Below, in pieces: positions 1 to 8,929 of a DNA stretch of 64,000 bases (its first letter is position 1; every line of letters begins with the position of its first letter). The translations under genes were made by a program, and so were the position numbers. The notes under the pieces are model-generated. The model made no database searches and had not been told where the DNA came from. It was given only the letters and a program-made list of their open reading frames with translations. Source of the DNA: an uncultured Bacteroidota bacterium (GTDB lineage: Bacteria; Bacteroidota; Bacteroidia; B-17B0; Aurantibacillaceae). The stretch covers positions 62,001 to 126,000 of the forward strand of contig CALMVZ010000002.1 in the NCBI GenBank assembly GCA_937873155.1, given 5' to 3'.

Positions 1-211
1 CGGCGCTCATAATTCTTTTCTGATCGATGCACTGAAAAAATATTATTCCGGGAAGATCATAATTCCGGATGATGTAACTATTAACTTCAAAGAGGCGCTT
101 ATCTTTGCATTATTAGGGTATTTGAGGTTGAATAATGAGGTTAACACACTATCTTCTGTCACCGGGGCAAAACATGATTCGGTTGGAGGAGCAATTTATT
201 ACGCAAAATAA
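1..211 (+). CDS. anmK: anhydro-N-acetylmuramic acid kinase, C-terminal fragment (5' end outside window)
   Basis: The open frame from base 2 to the TAA at 209-211 encodes 69 residues with no start inside the window. It opens GAHNSFLIDAL and ends SSVTGAKHDSVGGAIYYAK. The FKEALIFALLGYLRL segment and the SSVTGA....GG ending match the end of the AnmK kinase family, which phosphorylates and opens 1,6-anhydro-MurNAc during cell-wall recycling. Only the tail is visible, so the catalytic Asp cannot be checked. It ends one base before the crcB start, so the two are probably co-transcribed. Confidence 0.8.
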   Translation, partial: GAHNSFLIDALKKYYSGKIIIPDDVTINFKEALIFALLGYLRLNNEVNTLSSVTGAKHDSVGGAIYYAK

Positions 212-212
212 C

Positions 213-575
213 ATGGGCGCAATCTGGGTTTTTATAGGAGGTGGAATTGGAAGCGTGATCCGGTATTTGCTCGGGATCCTATTCTCAAAAAGCACCTTAT
301 CGCTCCCAATAGCTACTTTAAGTTCTAACATTGTCAGCTGCCTGATATTTGCAATTGCCCTCTGGTTATTCAATGGCAAATTGCAAGCTAATGGTAATCT
401 TAAACTCTTTTTATTAACAGGCATTTGCGGCGGACTCAGCACATTTTCCACTTTCAGTTACGAGACATTTGAACTGTTAAAGCAACAGAACTATATATGG
501 GCTTCAGCTAACATCCTATTGAGCCTTTTTTTGTGTGTACTTATTTTTTATATCTTTATAGGTAAATTATCATAA
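213..575 (+). CDS. crcB: fluoride ion channel CrcB/Fluc
   Basis: A 120-aa inner-membrane protein with about four hydrophobic helices, the normal size for a Fluc channel, which works as an antiparallel dimer and exports toxic fluoride. The family signatures are visible: GGGIGSVIRYLLG near the N-terminus, an SN pair (LSSNIVSC) in helix 2, and GGLSTFSTFSYE in the broken third helix, whose Phe residues line the fluoride path. An in-frame ATG exists at 135, but that extension is hydrophilic and lies inside anmK. The ATG at 213 starts one base after the anmK stop and gives the family N-terminus. Confidence 0.92.
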   Translation: MGAIWVFIGGGIGSVIRYLLGILFSKSTLSLPIATLSSNIVSCLIFAIALWLFNGKLQANGNLKLFLLTGICGGLSTFSTFSYETFELLKQQNYIWASANILLSLFLCVLIFYIFIGKLS

Positions 576-578
576 CCC

Positions 579-2612
579 ATGAGGAAGCTTATCTTACTCC
601 TAACCCTTTTAGTATTTTCAACAAGTGTTTCCTTTTCACAGGTTAAAAGATATTTACGTAAAGCTGCCCATGCTACCGATAAGGGACAAATGAACAAAGC
701 ACGCGCATATTATTTAAAGGCTTTAGCTATTGATAAAGATAACTATAACGCAAACATTGGTTACGGCATCACACTTTCCGAATTCTTAGATCAACCCGAA
801 GAAGCACTTCCTTACCTGGAGAATGCTTACCGTCATACACCTAAGGACACTTTACCCGACCTTCTTTATGCCTTAGCAAAATGCTATCAATACCATAGCA
901 ACTTTACAGAGTCGATGAAATTCCTTGATATGCTGAAAGGTTCTGTTGCTTTGGACGATGATGATAAATTATATCAACTCGACCTGAAGAAACGCAAGGA
1001 AGACTGCGTATACGCAATGGCCAATGCGTCGAACGCGAAACCAAAAGACTGGTATGTTGTGAATTTAGGAAGCACAATAAATTCAAAAAGCCCTGAGTAC
1101 GTTCCTGTGATCACGCCAAATAACGAATTATTATTTACATCAAAACGCCAGGACGATAAAAAAGAAAAGATCTCTGATCTCGACGGGAAATATTACGAAA
1201 GTATGTACTTAAGCCAATCGGAAGGCGGGAAATTTGCCGCGCCGCGCCGCTATACTGTTCCCGATCTGTTCTTAAGTTCAAAATTCCGCAAACATCATGA
1301 GTCAGTTGTTTCAATGTCGCCTGACGGAAAAAAATTATATGTTTACCGCGATAATAAGATCTTTGAAATTGATATGGAGAATCTGAAAAAAGAAAATCCG
1401 AAGAAACTGTCGAAGAAAATCAATTTCGCTTATTACCAGAACCACGCTTATATCAGCAAAGACGGACAGACCTTATTTTTTACCAGCGAAGCCGATGGTG
1501 GAATTGGAGGAGTTGATATCTACAAATCGAAAAAAGTTTCTGATGGTGTTTGGAGCAAACCTGAAAATCTGGGCCCGCACATTAATACAGTTTATGATGA
1601 AGATGCACCTTTTTTAAGTGACGACGGACATACTCTGTATTTTGCTTCGCGCGGACACCCGGGTTATGGTAATTATGATATTTACAGGTCACAGATGTCA
1701 CCTGATGGAAAATGGGGTACGCCTGAAAATCTTGGTGCGCCTATTAATTCACCGGCACATGATATCTTCATGGTTCAGAATAAAGATGGCAACATTGGTT
1801 ATTTTTCTTCTGCACGTAAAGGCGGGAAAGGTGATATGGATATTTACAAGATCAATTATTTATCTGCTGATCTGAACAAAGAATGTACTTCTGCAGGCGA
1901 TAACGCAGTTGCATTATCAAGCAATGTGATCAACGAAAAAGAGAACGAGTATAATTTCAAAGGAACAATTCCTGACTATTACAAAGTATTGCAAACCGGC
2001 TGGACAGTGAATAATGAAACTGTAGCGGGTAAAGACAATATCTTAGAATACAAATTTGCCAAAACCGGAGATTATAATGTACAAATAAAAGTTATTGCTT
2101 ATTGCGATACTTGTATTGAACCTATCATTGCCTGTAACACTAAAAACATCAGTATCAAAGCTCCTGAGTTACCGGCTGCAGATAATAATGAGGCTATCTT
2201 AGCTGCATTAAAAGATTACCACGGTAAATTAAGCAACGAACAATTAAAAGCTTTAGGATTCGATCTTTCGCCTTTACGTTTTGATTTCAACAAACCTGAT
2301 GTTCGCGAAACAGAAGCAAGTATTCTTTCTAAGAATTTAGAAATATTAAAAAAGTATCCTGAATTACGGATTGAAATTTATGGTTATGCCGATACACAAG
2401 GTAAACCCGGAAGAAACATGGTGCTTTCAGGACAACGTGCAGGTAATGTAAAGAAATATCTTACTAAGAACGGATTATCAGCGAAACAGATCATCAAAAC
2501 TGCCGGTAAAGGATCTACCAATCTGTTGAACAATTGTACTAAAGGCGAAGATTGCGGTAAAGAAGAGAACGAAATGAACCGCCGCGCTGAGATCGCTGTA
2601 TTCAAAAAATAA
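579..2612 (+). CDS. TPR / PD40 beta-propeller / OmpA-family outer-membrane protein, PorE-like
   Basis: 677 aa with a signal peptide (residues 1-21, ending SFSQ). Residues about 22-150 form TPR-like helices. Residues about 165-430 hold PD40/WD40-like blades such as SKDGQTLFFTSEADGG and SDDGHTLYFASRGHPG. A PKD-like beta segment follows, then an OmpA C-terminal peptidoglycan-binding domain (about 567-677, with GYADTQG and LSGQRAGNVKKYL). This order resembles PorE, a T9SS component anchored to peptidoglycan, although many Bacteroidota paralogs share it. The start is three bases after crcB. Role as a T9SS part is inferred; it could be a general envelope-anchoring paralog. Confidence 0.8.
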   Translation: MRKLILLLTLLVFSTSVSFSQVKRYLRKAAHATDKGQMNKARAYYLKALAIDKDNYNANIGYGITLSEFLDQPEEALPYLENAYRHTPKDTLPDLLYALAKCYQYHSNFTESMKFLDMLKGSVALDDDDKLYQLDLKKRKEDCVYAMANASNAKPKDWYVVNLGSTINSKSPEYVPVITPNNELLFTSKRQDDKKEKISDLDGKYYESMYLSQSEGGKFAAPRRYTVPDLFLSSKFRKHHESVVSMSPDGKKLYVYRDNKIFEIDMENLKKENPKKLSKKINFAYYQNHAYISKDGQTLFFTSEADGGIGGVDIYKSKKVSDGVWSKPENLGPHINTVYDEDAPFLSDDGHTLYFASRGHPGYGNYDIYRSQMSPDGKWGTPENLGAPINSPAHDIFMVQNKDGNIGYFSSARKGGKGDMDIYKINYLSADLNKECTSAGDNAVALSSNVINEKENEYNFKGTIPDYYKVLQTGWTVNNETVAGKDNILEYKFAKTGDYNVQIKVIAYCDTCIEPIIACNTKNISIKAPELPAADNNEAILAALKDYHGKLSNEQLKALGFDLSPLRFDFNKPDVRETEASILSKNLEILKKYPELRIEIYGYADTQGKPGRNMVLSGQRAGNVKKYLTKNGLSAKQIIKTAGKGSTNLLNNCTKGEDCGKEENEMNRRAEIAVFKK

Positions 2613-2671
2613 GCCACGAATGTCACTAATATTCACGAATGATTGGTGCAAATTCGTGCAATTAGTGGCTT
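2611..2671. repeat. imperfect inverted repeat of the CACGAAT/ATTCGTG type
   Basis: The outer arms AAGCCAC (2611-2617) and GTGGCTT (2665-2671) are exact reverse complements. The inner part alternates CACGAAT, CACTAAT and ATTCGTG blocks that can pair imperfectly. It begins inside the preceding stop codon and sits between two codirectional genes. It looks like a dispersed intergenic element and may also act as a 3' RNA hairpin. Confidence 0.5.
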
Positions 2672-2682
2672 AAAGTTGAAGT

Positions 2683-3348
2683 ATGGATTTTAAGAACAGC
2701 AAAGACCTTGTATTTATTATCCTCGCCGGATTCTTTGTTACCAATGCCATTGTTGCCGAACTCATTGGCGGAAAACTTGTACAATTCTTTGGCTTGTTTA
2801 CTCAAAGCATAGGGATCATCTTATGGCCTGTTGTTTTTGTCCTCACTGATCTTATCAATGAATATTACGGCAGAAGCGGTGTCAGAAAACTAACCCTAAT
2901 AACCGTTGGCCTGATCATTTACACTTTTATCCTGATAAGCATTGCCATTAATTTAAAAGCAGTTGGCTTTTCTCCTGTAAGTGATATTGATTTCCAAACT
3001 GTGTTCGGACAAAGCCAATGGATAATCGTTGGAAGCATTTGTGCATTCTTAACTTCACAATTGGTTGACGTTTGGATCTTTTGGAAATTACGTAATGTAA
3101 CAGGGAAACGTATGATCTGGGTCCGTGCCACAGGAAGTACTTTGATCAGCCAGGTCATTGATACCTTCATGGTGCAATTCATTGCTTTTGTAATTCCGGG
3201 TAAATGGAGTCTGGGTGATTTTGCAGTGAATGCAAGCTGGGGATACGCATTTAAATTATTAGTGGCAATTGCGATGATCCCGTTAATTTATCTCGGACAT
3301 TTCGCGATTGAAAAATATTTAGGAAAAGGAAAAGAAGCAACCGAATAG
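2683..3348 (+). CDS. queuosine precursor transporter (VUT/YhhQ family)
   Basis: 221 aa, strongly hydrophobic, about six membrane segments. The N-terminal FVTNAIVAELIGGKL and the segment WPVVFVLTDLINEYYG are typical of the YhhQ/COG1738 family, which imports the 7-deazaguanine preQ0 or preQ1 for queuosine tRNA modification. The central acidic TDLINEYYG motif and the later STLISQVIDTFMVQF segment are both present and the length is normal. A queE gene for de novo deazaguanine synthesis lies 56 kb away in the same window, so this cell may both make and salvage the precursor. Confidence 0.88.
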   Translation: MDFKNSKDLVFIILAGFFVTNAIVAELIGGKLVQFFGLFTQSIGIILWPVVFVLTDLINEYYGRSGVRKLTLITVGLIIYTFILISIAINLKAVGFSPVSDIDFQTVFGQSQWIIVGSICAFLTSQLVDVWIFWKLRNVTGKRMIWVRATGSTLISQVIDTFMVQFIAFVIPGKWSLGDFAVNASWGYAFKLLVAIAMIPLIYLGHFAIEKYLGKGKEATE

Positions 3349-3372
3349 AATGTAGAATTAAGAATTAAAATT

Positions 3373-4299
3373 ATGAGTCAATACGCAATAGCAATACATG
3401 GTGGGGCCGGAACGATTCTTCGTTCAATAATGACACCTGAAAAAGAAGCAGCCTATAAAAAAGGATTGGAAGATGCTATTTATGCAGGAGAAACAATTTT
3501 AAAAAAAGGTGGCAGTTCGTTAAATGCTGTAGAAGCTGCCATAAGGGTTTTGGAAGACAACGTTCTTTTTAATGCGGGCAGAGGCTCAGTTTTCACCAAC
3601 GAAGGAAAGAACGAAATGGACGCAAGCATTATGACCGGGAAAGATCTGATGGCCGGAGCAGTTGCAGGTGTTCAGAATATAAAAAATCCAATCACGCTTG
3701 CAAGGGCTGTGATGGAAAAATCGGAACATGTTTTCATGGCAGGTTCAGGTGCGCAGGAATTCGCTAAGAAAAACAATATAGAATTCATGCCTGATGATTA
3801 TTTTTTTACTGAAGCACGATTCGAACAACTAAAAAAAGCAAAAGAAACCGACAGTATTGTCATGGATCACAACGACGAAAAGAAATTCGGAACCGTTGGT
3901 GCCATTGCTCTCGATACATTAGGGAATTTAGCAGCAGGAACTTCTACCGGAGGCATGACCAATAAAAAACATGGTCGCGTTGGCGATACTCCTATTCTCG
4001 GATCAGGAACTTATGCCAACAATAATACTTGCGCGATCTCGTGTACAGGTCATGGTGAATTTTTTATCCGCGCTGTGGTAGCTTATGATATTTCTTGTTT
4101 AATGGAATACAAAGGGCTTACCTTAAAACAAGCCTGTGATAAAGTTGTTATGGATAAATTAGTAAAGATCGGCGGAGAAGGCGGATTGATAGCATTAGAT
4201 ACAAAAGGGAATATCGAATTACCTTTTAACTCAGAAGGTATGTACCGTGCATCAAAAAGGTCCGGCAGTGATATTTATATAGGAATTTACAAGGACTAA
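3373..4299 (+). CDS. iaaA: isoaspartyl peptidase / L-asparaginase (Ntn hydrolase)
   Basis: 308 aa. The N-terminal AIHGGAGT and the autocleavage site GTVGAI, with Thr174 as the expected nucleophile that becomes the new N-terminus of the beta subunit, identify a plant-type asparaginase/isoaspartyl dipeptidase. STGGM (191-195) and the GTYAN loop complete the pocket. There is no signal peptide, so it is cytoplasmic. Such enzymes hydrolyse beta-Asp-Arg dipeptides. Cyanophycinase and cyanophycin synthetase follow directly, so its likely job here is the last step of cyanophycin breakdown, releasing Asp and Arg. That role is inferred from context. Confidence 0.9.
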   Translation: MSQYAIAIHGGAGTILRSIMTPEKEAAYKKGLEDAIYAGETILKKGGSSLNAVEAAIRVLEDNVLFNAGRGSVFTNEGKNEMDASIMTGKDLMAGAVAGVQNIKNPITLARAVMEKSEHVFMAGSGAQEFAKKNNIEFMPDDYFFTEARFEQLKKAKETDSIVMDHNDEKKFGTVGAIALDTLGNLAAGTSTGGMTNKKHGRVGDTPILGSGTYANNNTCAISCTGHGEFFIRAVVAYDISCLMEYKGLTLKQACDKVVMDKLVKIGGEGGLIALDTKGNIELPFNSEGMYRASKRSGSDIYIGIYKD

Positions 4300-4441
4300 G
4301 TTCGGAGTTCGTGGAATCTATTTTACAACGCTCAACGTTTTTGAAAGACTTAATATTTGGAAATTACCTGAAGAGTATAAATTCCGGAGTTAGCAGAGTT
4401 TAATGCTATGAAGTTCGCTGTATGCTTTTACTGCTCCGAAC
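4300..4441. repeat. spaced inverted repeat GTTCGGAG...CTCCGAAC
   Basis: The 8-bp arms GTTCGGAG (4300-4307) and CTCCGAAC (4434-4441) are exact reverse complements about 126 bp apart, in the gap between the convergent iaaA and cphB genes. A related CTCCGAAC word recurs at about 11233 next to CTACGAAC. The spacing is wide for a hairpin, so this is more likely a degraded dispersed element than a terminator. Confidence 0.3.
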
Positions 4442-4473
4442 CACCAACTCTTAACTAAGAACTATTATAAAGA

Positions 4474-5370
4474 TTAAAAACCTGAATCGGGTTTAGGGCT
4501 GATCACCGGTTTAAAATGATCAATGACCAGTTTTCTTGTCTTAAGATCAAAATGATCGCCAATTGACATGACGTGTACAATCAGGTTTTCAATTGAAACA
4601 GGTTCTCCCATTTCAACTTCTGTCATATTTGTATTATTCATGTTAGTTCCATCAACCAAAATAATTAAACCGGAACCTATCGCTTCCATGCTGTAACCAT
4701 CAGTGATAAGCAGTCCTGTATCTTCACCTAACCCGATCCCTAAATTTATCGGATTACTTGCACAAGCGTACAATAAACGGCCAATACGTCCGCGTTGAAC
4801 AAAATGTGTATCAATGATCACATTATTTATAAAACCCAAACCACCGGTGATCTTCACTTCGCCTTTCAATAAAGCGCCCTGGCTGCTTCCCTGGTAGATC
4901 ATATTATTTGAACTTGCTGCTGCTCCGGCTGAAGTTCCTGAGATCACGAAATCTTCATTCTCATATTTATCCAATAATAAACGATGGAAACCTGTCCCTC
5001 CGAAAATAGAAGTTAAACGCAATTGGTCACCACCTGAGAACATAACTATATCCGCTTTTTTCAGGCGGTCTATATTTTCAGGCTTATTAGCTTCTTCGCG
5101 AGTCTTGATATTAAGGACCCCAACGTTTAAAACGTCTAATTGCTTGAATGCTTTTACGTACTCCTCGCCTACTTCTTCCGGGATATTTGAAGCTGTAGTG
5201 ATGATCTCAACACGGGACATGTTATTTTTTGCAGATACTTTTACGATCTTATTTAAGATCCCCTGCTCAAAAAATTTAAGCTTTTTAGGAAGATCGCTTG
5301 CATCCAGCGAAAAACTTCCTTTATCAACCGAACCTCCGATAATTATTAATTTTCCTTTAGGTACTCCCAT
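4474..5370 (-). CDS. cphB: cyanophycinase (peptidase S51 family)
   Basis: 298 aa. The serine-protease nucleophile motif GTSAGA is at residues 145-150 (Ser147), and FSGGDQ at 111-116 is the conserved S51 loop. KLIIIGGSVD opens the protein as in cyanophycinases. The enzyme cuts the cyanophycin polymer to beta-Asp-Arg dipeptides. There is no signal peptide, so it should act on intracellular granules. It is divergent from cphA and convergent with iaaA, whose product would finish the degradation. The length is normal. Relatives such as peptidase E share the nucleophile motif, but the neighbours make cyanophycinase the best call. Confidence 0.92.
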   Translation of the reverse strand: MGVPKGKLIIIGGSVDKGSFSLDASDLPKKLKFFEQGILNKIVKVSAKNNMSRVEIITTASNIPEEVGEEYVKAFKQLDVLNVGVLNIKTREEANKPENIDRLKKADIVMFSGGDQLRLTSIFGGTGFHRLLLDKYENEDFVISGTSAGAAASSNNMIYQGSSQGALLKGEVKITGGLGFINNVIIDTHFVQRGRIGRLLYACASNPINLGIGLGEDTGLLITDGYSMEAIGSGLIILVDGTNMNNTNMTEVEMGEPVSIENLIVHVMSIGDHFDLKTRKLVIDHFKPVISPKPDSGF

Positions 5371-5389
5371 GATGCCTTCATTATTTCTA

Positions 5390-5423
5390 CAAATTTACCT
5401 AAACCCACGCATTATTACCCCAA
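5390..5423 (-). promoter_or_regulatory. candidate Bacteroidota-type promoter for cphB
   Basis: Read on the minus strand, TTG (forward 5421-5423) is followed after 23 bases by TAAATTTG (forward 5390-5397), an exact TAnnTTTG -7 box. Transcription would start roughly 10 bases upstream of the cphB ATG, giving a very short leader. The call rests on pattern only. Confidence 0.45.
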
Positions 5424-5459
5424 ATCCTTTATAAATATCGCCTTATTTTAAACATGCAA

Positions 5460-5490
5460 TTGTTTAGAAGCCATTAATACTTTATATTTA
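5460..5490 (+). promoter_or_regulatory. candidate Bacteroidota-type promoter for cphA
   Basis: TTG at 5460-5462 is followed after 20 bases by TATATTTA at 5483-5490, one mismatch from TAnnTTTG. The cphA ATG is 16 bases further on. With the minus-strand candidate at 5390-5423 it makes a divergent promoter region of about 100 bp, where one regulator could balance synthesis and breakdown. No clear operator palindrome was seen in it. Confidence 0.4.
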
Positions 5491-5506
5491 GAAGTTTACT
5501 GATTCT

Positions 5507-8122
5507 ATGAAAATACTTGATATAAGAGCCCTCCGCGGTCCAAATTATTGGTCGAACTACCGCAAAAAATTAATCGTAATGAAATTGGACCTGGAAGAAA
5601 TGGAAGAATCTCCAACCAATAAAATTCCGGGGTTTTTAGACCGGCTCAAAAAAACGTTACCATCCCTACAAACCCACCGTTGTTCAAAAGATAACGAAGG
5701 CGGTTTTTTTGAACGAGTTGAAGAAGGCACATGGATGGGCCACGTTGTTGAACATATTGCTCTTGAAATACAGACTTTAGCAGGTATGGAAGTTGGTTTC
5801 GGCCGTACCCGCGGCACAGGAACAAAAGGAGTTTACAATGTTGTGTTCTCCTACATGGAAGAAAAAGTAGGAAAATATGCTGCGAAAGCCTCAGTTGATA
5901 TTGCCGAGGCTGTAATTAAAGGGAATGACTACGATCTTGAGAATGATATTAAACAAATGCGACAGATCCGCGAGCGCGAGCGTTTTGGTCCGAGTACCGG
6001 ATCTATTGTTGATGAAGCAGTAGCCCGTGATATTCCGTATATCCGTTTAAATTCACAATCATTGGTGCAATTAGGTTATGGAAAGAACCAGGTGCGTTTC
6101 CGTGCTACAATGACCGATAGGACAAGTTCGATTGCTGTAGACCTTGCAGGGAATAAAGATGAAACTAAAAAGATCCTGCAGGACGCAGCTATTCCTGTTG
6201 CTAAAGGTTCTTGCATCTCATCCGAAAGTGAAATTGAAGAAGCTATTGAGAACATCGGATTTCCATTGGTATTTAAACCACTGGATGGTAATCATGGGAA
6301 AGGCGCATCCATTAATGTAAAAACTTTAGAAGAAGCAAAAGCTGCTTTTCTACATGCAAAACAATATTCGAGAAGCATCATTGTAGAGAAATTCATTACC
6401 GGTTACGATTTTCGTGTGCTTGTTATCAACCATCGTTTTATTGCAGCAGCTTTACGTGAACCTGCTCATGTAAAGGGTGACGGGAAATCTACTATTCAAC
6501 AATTGATAGATAAAGAAAATAAAGATCCGCGTAGAGGTTACGGTCATGAAAATGTACTGACTGAAATTACAGTTGACCGGGAAACACACGACCAATTAGC
6601 AAAATCAAATTATACTTTAGAAACTGTTCTGAAAAAAGATGAGCTCTGTTATTTGAAAGGTACTGCTAATTTAAGTACCGGCGGAACATCAACTGACGTT
6701 ACTGATATCATGCATCCGACAAATATTTTCATTTGTGAAAGGATCTCACGTGTTATCGGATTGGATATTTGCGGGATCGACATTATGGCAAAGAATTTAA
6801 GTGAGCCATTAGAAATCACCGGAGGTGTTGTGCTGGAAGTAAATGCTGCTCCCGGATTCCGAATGCATCTTGCTCCTGCAAAAGGATTACCGCGTAACGT
6901 AGCGGCTCCTGTTCTGGATATGTTATATCCTCCCGGAAAAAGCTGTCGTATTCCTATCATTGCAATTACCGGAACTAACGGTAAAACAACAACAACACGT
7001 TTGATCGCTCACATTGTAAAAAATAATGGTTATAGAGTTGGTTTCACTACTTCAGACGGGATCTATGTACAAAATTCAATGCTGACAAAAGGCGATACAA
7101 CAGGACCTTTAAGCGCTGAATTCATTTTAAAGGATCCGACAGTTGAGTTTGCAGTTCTTGAAACAGCGCGCGGAGGAATTTTACGTTCAGGTTTAGGTTT
7201 CGGCAGATGTGACGTTGCAGTTGTAACAAATATCCAGGAAGATCATATGGGTCTTGGTGATATTCATACTTTGAAAGACATGGCTTCTGTAAAAGGCGTT
7301 GTAGCTTCAAGTGTAAAACGTGATGGTTACGCCGTTCTGAATGCTGATAATGAATATTGCGTTGGATTAAGTAAAATCGTGGATTGTAATGTGGCTTATT
7401 TCAGCCTGGAAGAAAATAGTCCGGTTGTGAGAGAGCATTGCAGAAAAGGAGGGATTGCCGCTATTTACGAAAACGGGTTCATCACCATTAAAAAAGGCGA
7501 TTGGAAATTCAGGGTTGGAAAAGTAACAACAATTCCTTTGACATTCGGCGGCCGCGTAACATTTATGATCAGTAATGTGCTTGCAGCTACTTTAGCAAGT
7601 TATGTTTACGGATTTACCATTGAAGATATAAAATCAAGCCTTGAATCATTTATTCCTTCTGCAACGCAAACACCGGGACGGATGAACATTTTTGATTTCA
7701 AAGAACATAAAGTACTCATTGATTTCGCTCACAACCCGGATGGATTCAGGGGGATAAAGGAGTTTTTATCTACTGTTGACTCTTCATTCAAGATCGGCAT
7801 CATCACCGGTACAGGCGACAGGCGTGATGAAGACATTAGGGAAATGGGAAAGATCTCAGCAGAAATGTTCGACCATATTATCATCAGGCAGGATAAATTT
7901 TTACGCGGCCGTGAAGCACAGGAAATAGTGGATCTGTTGGTAGAAGGTATCAAACAATCAGACCCGAATAAATCTTACGAATATATTCCTAAAGAAATTG
8001 AAGCTTTGAAACATGCCTTGGATATGGCTAAGCCGGGATCATTTATTACCGCATTGAGCGATGTGATCGATAATGCAATAACAGTGGTACAATCTTATCT
8101 GGATAAAGAAAGGGGATTGTGA
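5507..8122 (+). CDS. cphA: cyanophycin synthetase
   Basis: 871 aa, the family length. A CphA-specific N-terminal domain (1-160) is followed by an ATP-grasp domain (about 210-475; VFKPLDGNHGKG at 255-266, VVLEVNAAPGFRMH at 441-454) and a Mur-ligase-like domain (about 480-871) with the P-loop GTNGKTTTT at 489-497. The ATP-grasp half adds Asp to the backbone and the Mur half adds Arg to its side chain, giving multi-L-arginyl-poly-L-aspartate. No frameshift or missing core motif was seen. It is divergent from cphB. This is a CphA1-type enzyme, since both active halves look complete. Confidence 0.95.
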   Translation: MKILDIRALRGPNYWSNYRKKLIVMKLDLEEMEESPTNKIPGFLDRLKKTLPSLQTHRCSKDNEGGFFERVEEGTWMGHVVEHIALEIQTLAGMEVGFGRTRGTGTKGVYNVVFSYMEEKVGKYAAKASVDIAEAVIKGNDYDLENDIKQMRQIRERERFGPSTGSIVDEAVARDIPYIRLNSQSLVQLGYGKNQVRFRATMTDRTSSIAVDLAGNKDETKKILQDAAIPVAKGSCISSESEIEEAIENIGFPLVFKPLDGNHGKGASINVKTLEEAKAAFLHAKQYSRSIIVEKFITGYDFRVLVINHRFIAAALREPAHVKGDGKSTIQQLIDKENKDPRRGYGHENVLTEITVDRETHDQLAKSNYTLETVLKKDELCYLKGTANLSTGGTSTDVTDIMHPTNIFICERISRVIGLDICGIDIMAKNLSEPLEITGGVVLEVNAAPGFRMHLAPAKGLPRNVAAPVLDMLYPPGKSCRIPIIAITGTNGKTTTTRLIAHIVKNNGYRVGFTTSDGIYVQNSMLTKGDTTGPLSAEFILKDPTVEFAVLETARGGILRSGLGFGRCDVAVVTNIQEDHMGLGDIHTLKDMASVKGVVASSVKRDGYAVLNADNEYCVGLSKIVDCNVAYFSLEENSPVVREHCRKGGIAAIYENGFITIKKGDWKFRVGKVTTIPLTFGGRVTFMISNVLAATLASYVYGFTIEDIKSSLESFIPSATQTPGRMNIFDFKEHKVLIDFAHNPDGFRGIKEFLSTVDSSFKIGIITGTGDRRDEDIREMGKISAEMFDHIIIRQDKFLRGREAQEIVDLLVEGIKQSDPNKSYEYIPKEIEALKHALDMAKPGSFITALSDVIDNAITVVQSYLDKERGL

Positions 8123-8153
8123 GTTTGAACAATCTCCTTACATTTGTACAATA

Positions 8154-8849
8154 ATGGTAACCACTACCTTTCTTATAATCATACTCATTTTCTCTGTTTA
8201 TTGTTTTTACGACAGGAATGCGATGTATAAATATTTATTCCATCCCTACTCAATTAAACGGAACAACGAACATTACAGGTTCTTAACGCACGCTTTCATT
8301 CATGGTGATACGATGCATTTATTTCTAAATGTTTTCGCCTTGTATATGTTTGGATATGCCGTTGAGCAGAGTTATTACAGTGATGGCGCGGGTGGAACTA
8401 TTGGAATGTATACCGCCCTGTTTTGCAGGGACGTGAACGACCCTGAAGAGCTTTTAAAAGCAACACGATTAGGAAGGTTAGCTTATATCGGGCTTTTCAC
8501 CGGGGGGATCTATGCAGCTTCCATTACTGAATATTTTAAGAATAAGAATAATCCTTCCTACTCTTCTTTAGGCGCAAGCGGCGCTATTGAAGCGATCATA
8601 TTCAGTTATATAATTATTGAGCCCTTCGATACTTTGTATTTATTTGTCCTTCCGATGCCGGCTTGGTTGTTAGGTGTTGTGTTTTTAGTAGGAAGTTATT
8701 ATTTAAGTAAACGTAAGACAGGCGATCCGGAAACGGACCGTGTTGGACATGAAGCCCATTTTTGGGGAGCGATATTCGGAGTGATCTATACGATTTGTTT
8801 AAAACCATCACTGATCACAAAATTCTTTACAACTATTACCGATCATTGA
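8154..8849 (+). CDS. rhomboid family intramembrane serine protease
   Basis: 231 aa with about six hydrophobic segments. RFLTHAFIHGDTMHLFLN (42-59) carries the conserved His/Asn oxyanion region. GASG at 140-143 gives the nucleophile Ser142, and H202 within GHEAHFWG is the likely catalytic partner. Rhomboids cut substrates inside the membrane. A polar insert of about 40 residues (about 75-110, starting SDGAGG) separates two early helices, which is longer than in minimal GlpG-type proteins. Substrate is unknown and the neighbours do not suggest one. Confidence 0.88.
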   Translation: MVTTTFLIIILIFSVYCFYDRNAMYKYLFHPYSIKRNNEHYRFLTHAFIHGDTMHLFLNVFALYMFGYAVEQSYYSDGAGGTIGMYTALFCRDVNDPEELLKATRLGRLAYIGLFTGGIYAASITEYFKNKNNPSYSSLGASGAIEAIIFSYIIIEPFDTLYLFVLPMPAWLLGVVFLVGSYYLSKRKTGDPETDRVGHEAHFWGAIFGVIYTICLKPSLITKFFTTITDH

Positions 8850-8926
8850 TTACGAATTAATTACGAATATACAGGTACGGGTGTACTAATTCGTAACAAT
8901 TCGTACATTCGTAAAAATTCGTATTC
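8850..8926. repeat. inverted repeat of TTACGAAT / ATTCGTA words
   Basis: The left side carries TTACGAATTAATTACGAAT and the right side carries AATTCGTAACAATTCGTA followed by two more ATTCGT words, so the two halves are imperfect reverse complements. It fills the whole gap between the rhomboid stop and the MBL start. It belongs to the same loose family as the element at 2611-2671. Confidence 0.5.
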
Positions 8927-8929
8927 ATT

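Noticed and set aside
135-212. Longer CrcB with 26 extra N-terminal residues
   Set aside because: The extension lies inside the anmK end, is hydrophilic and does not belong to the channel family; the ATG at 213 fits.
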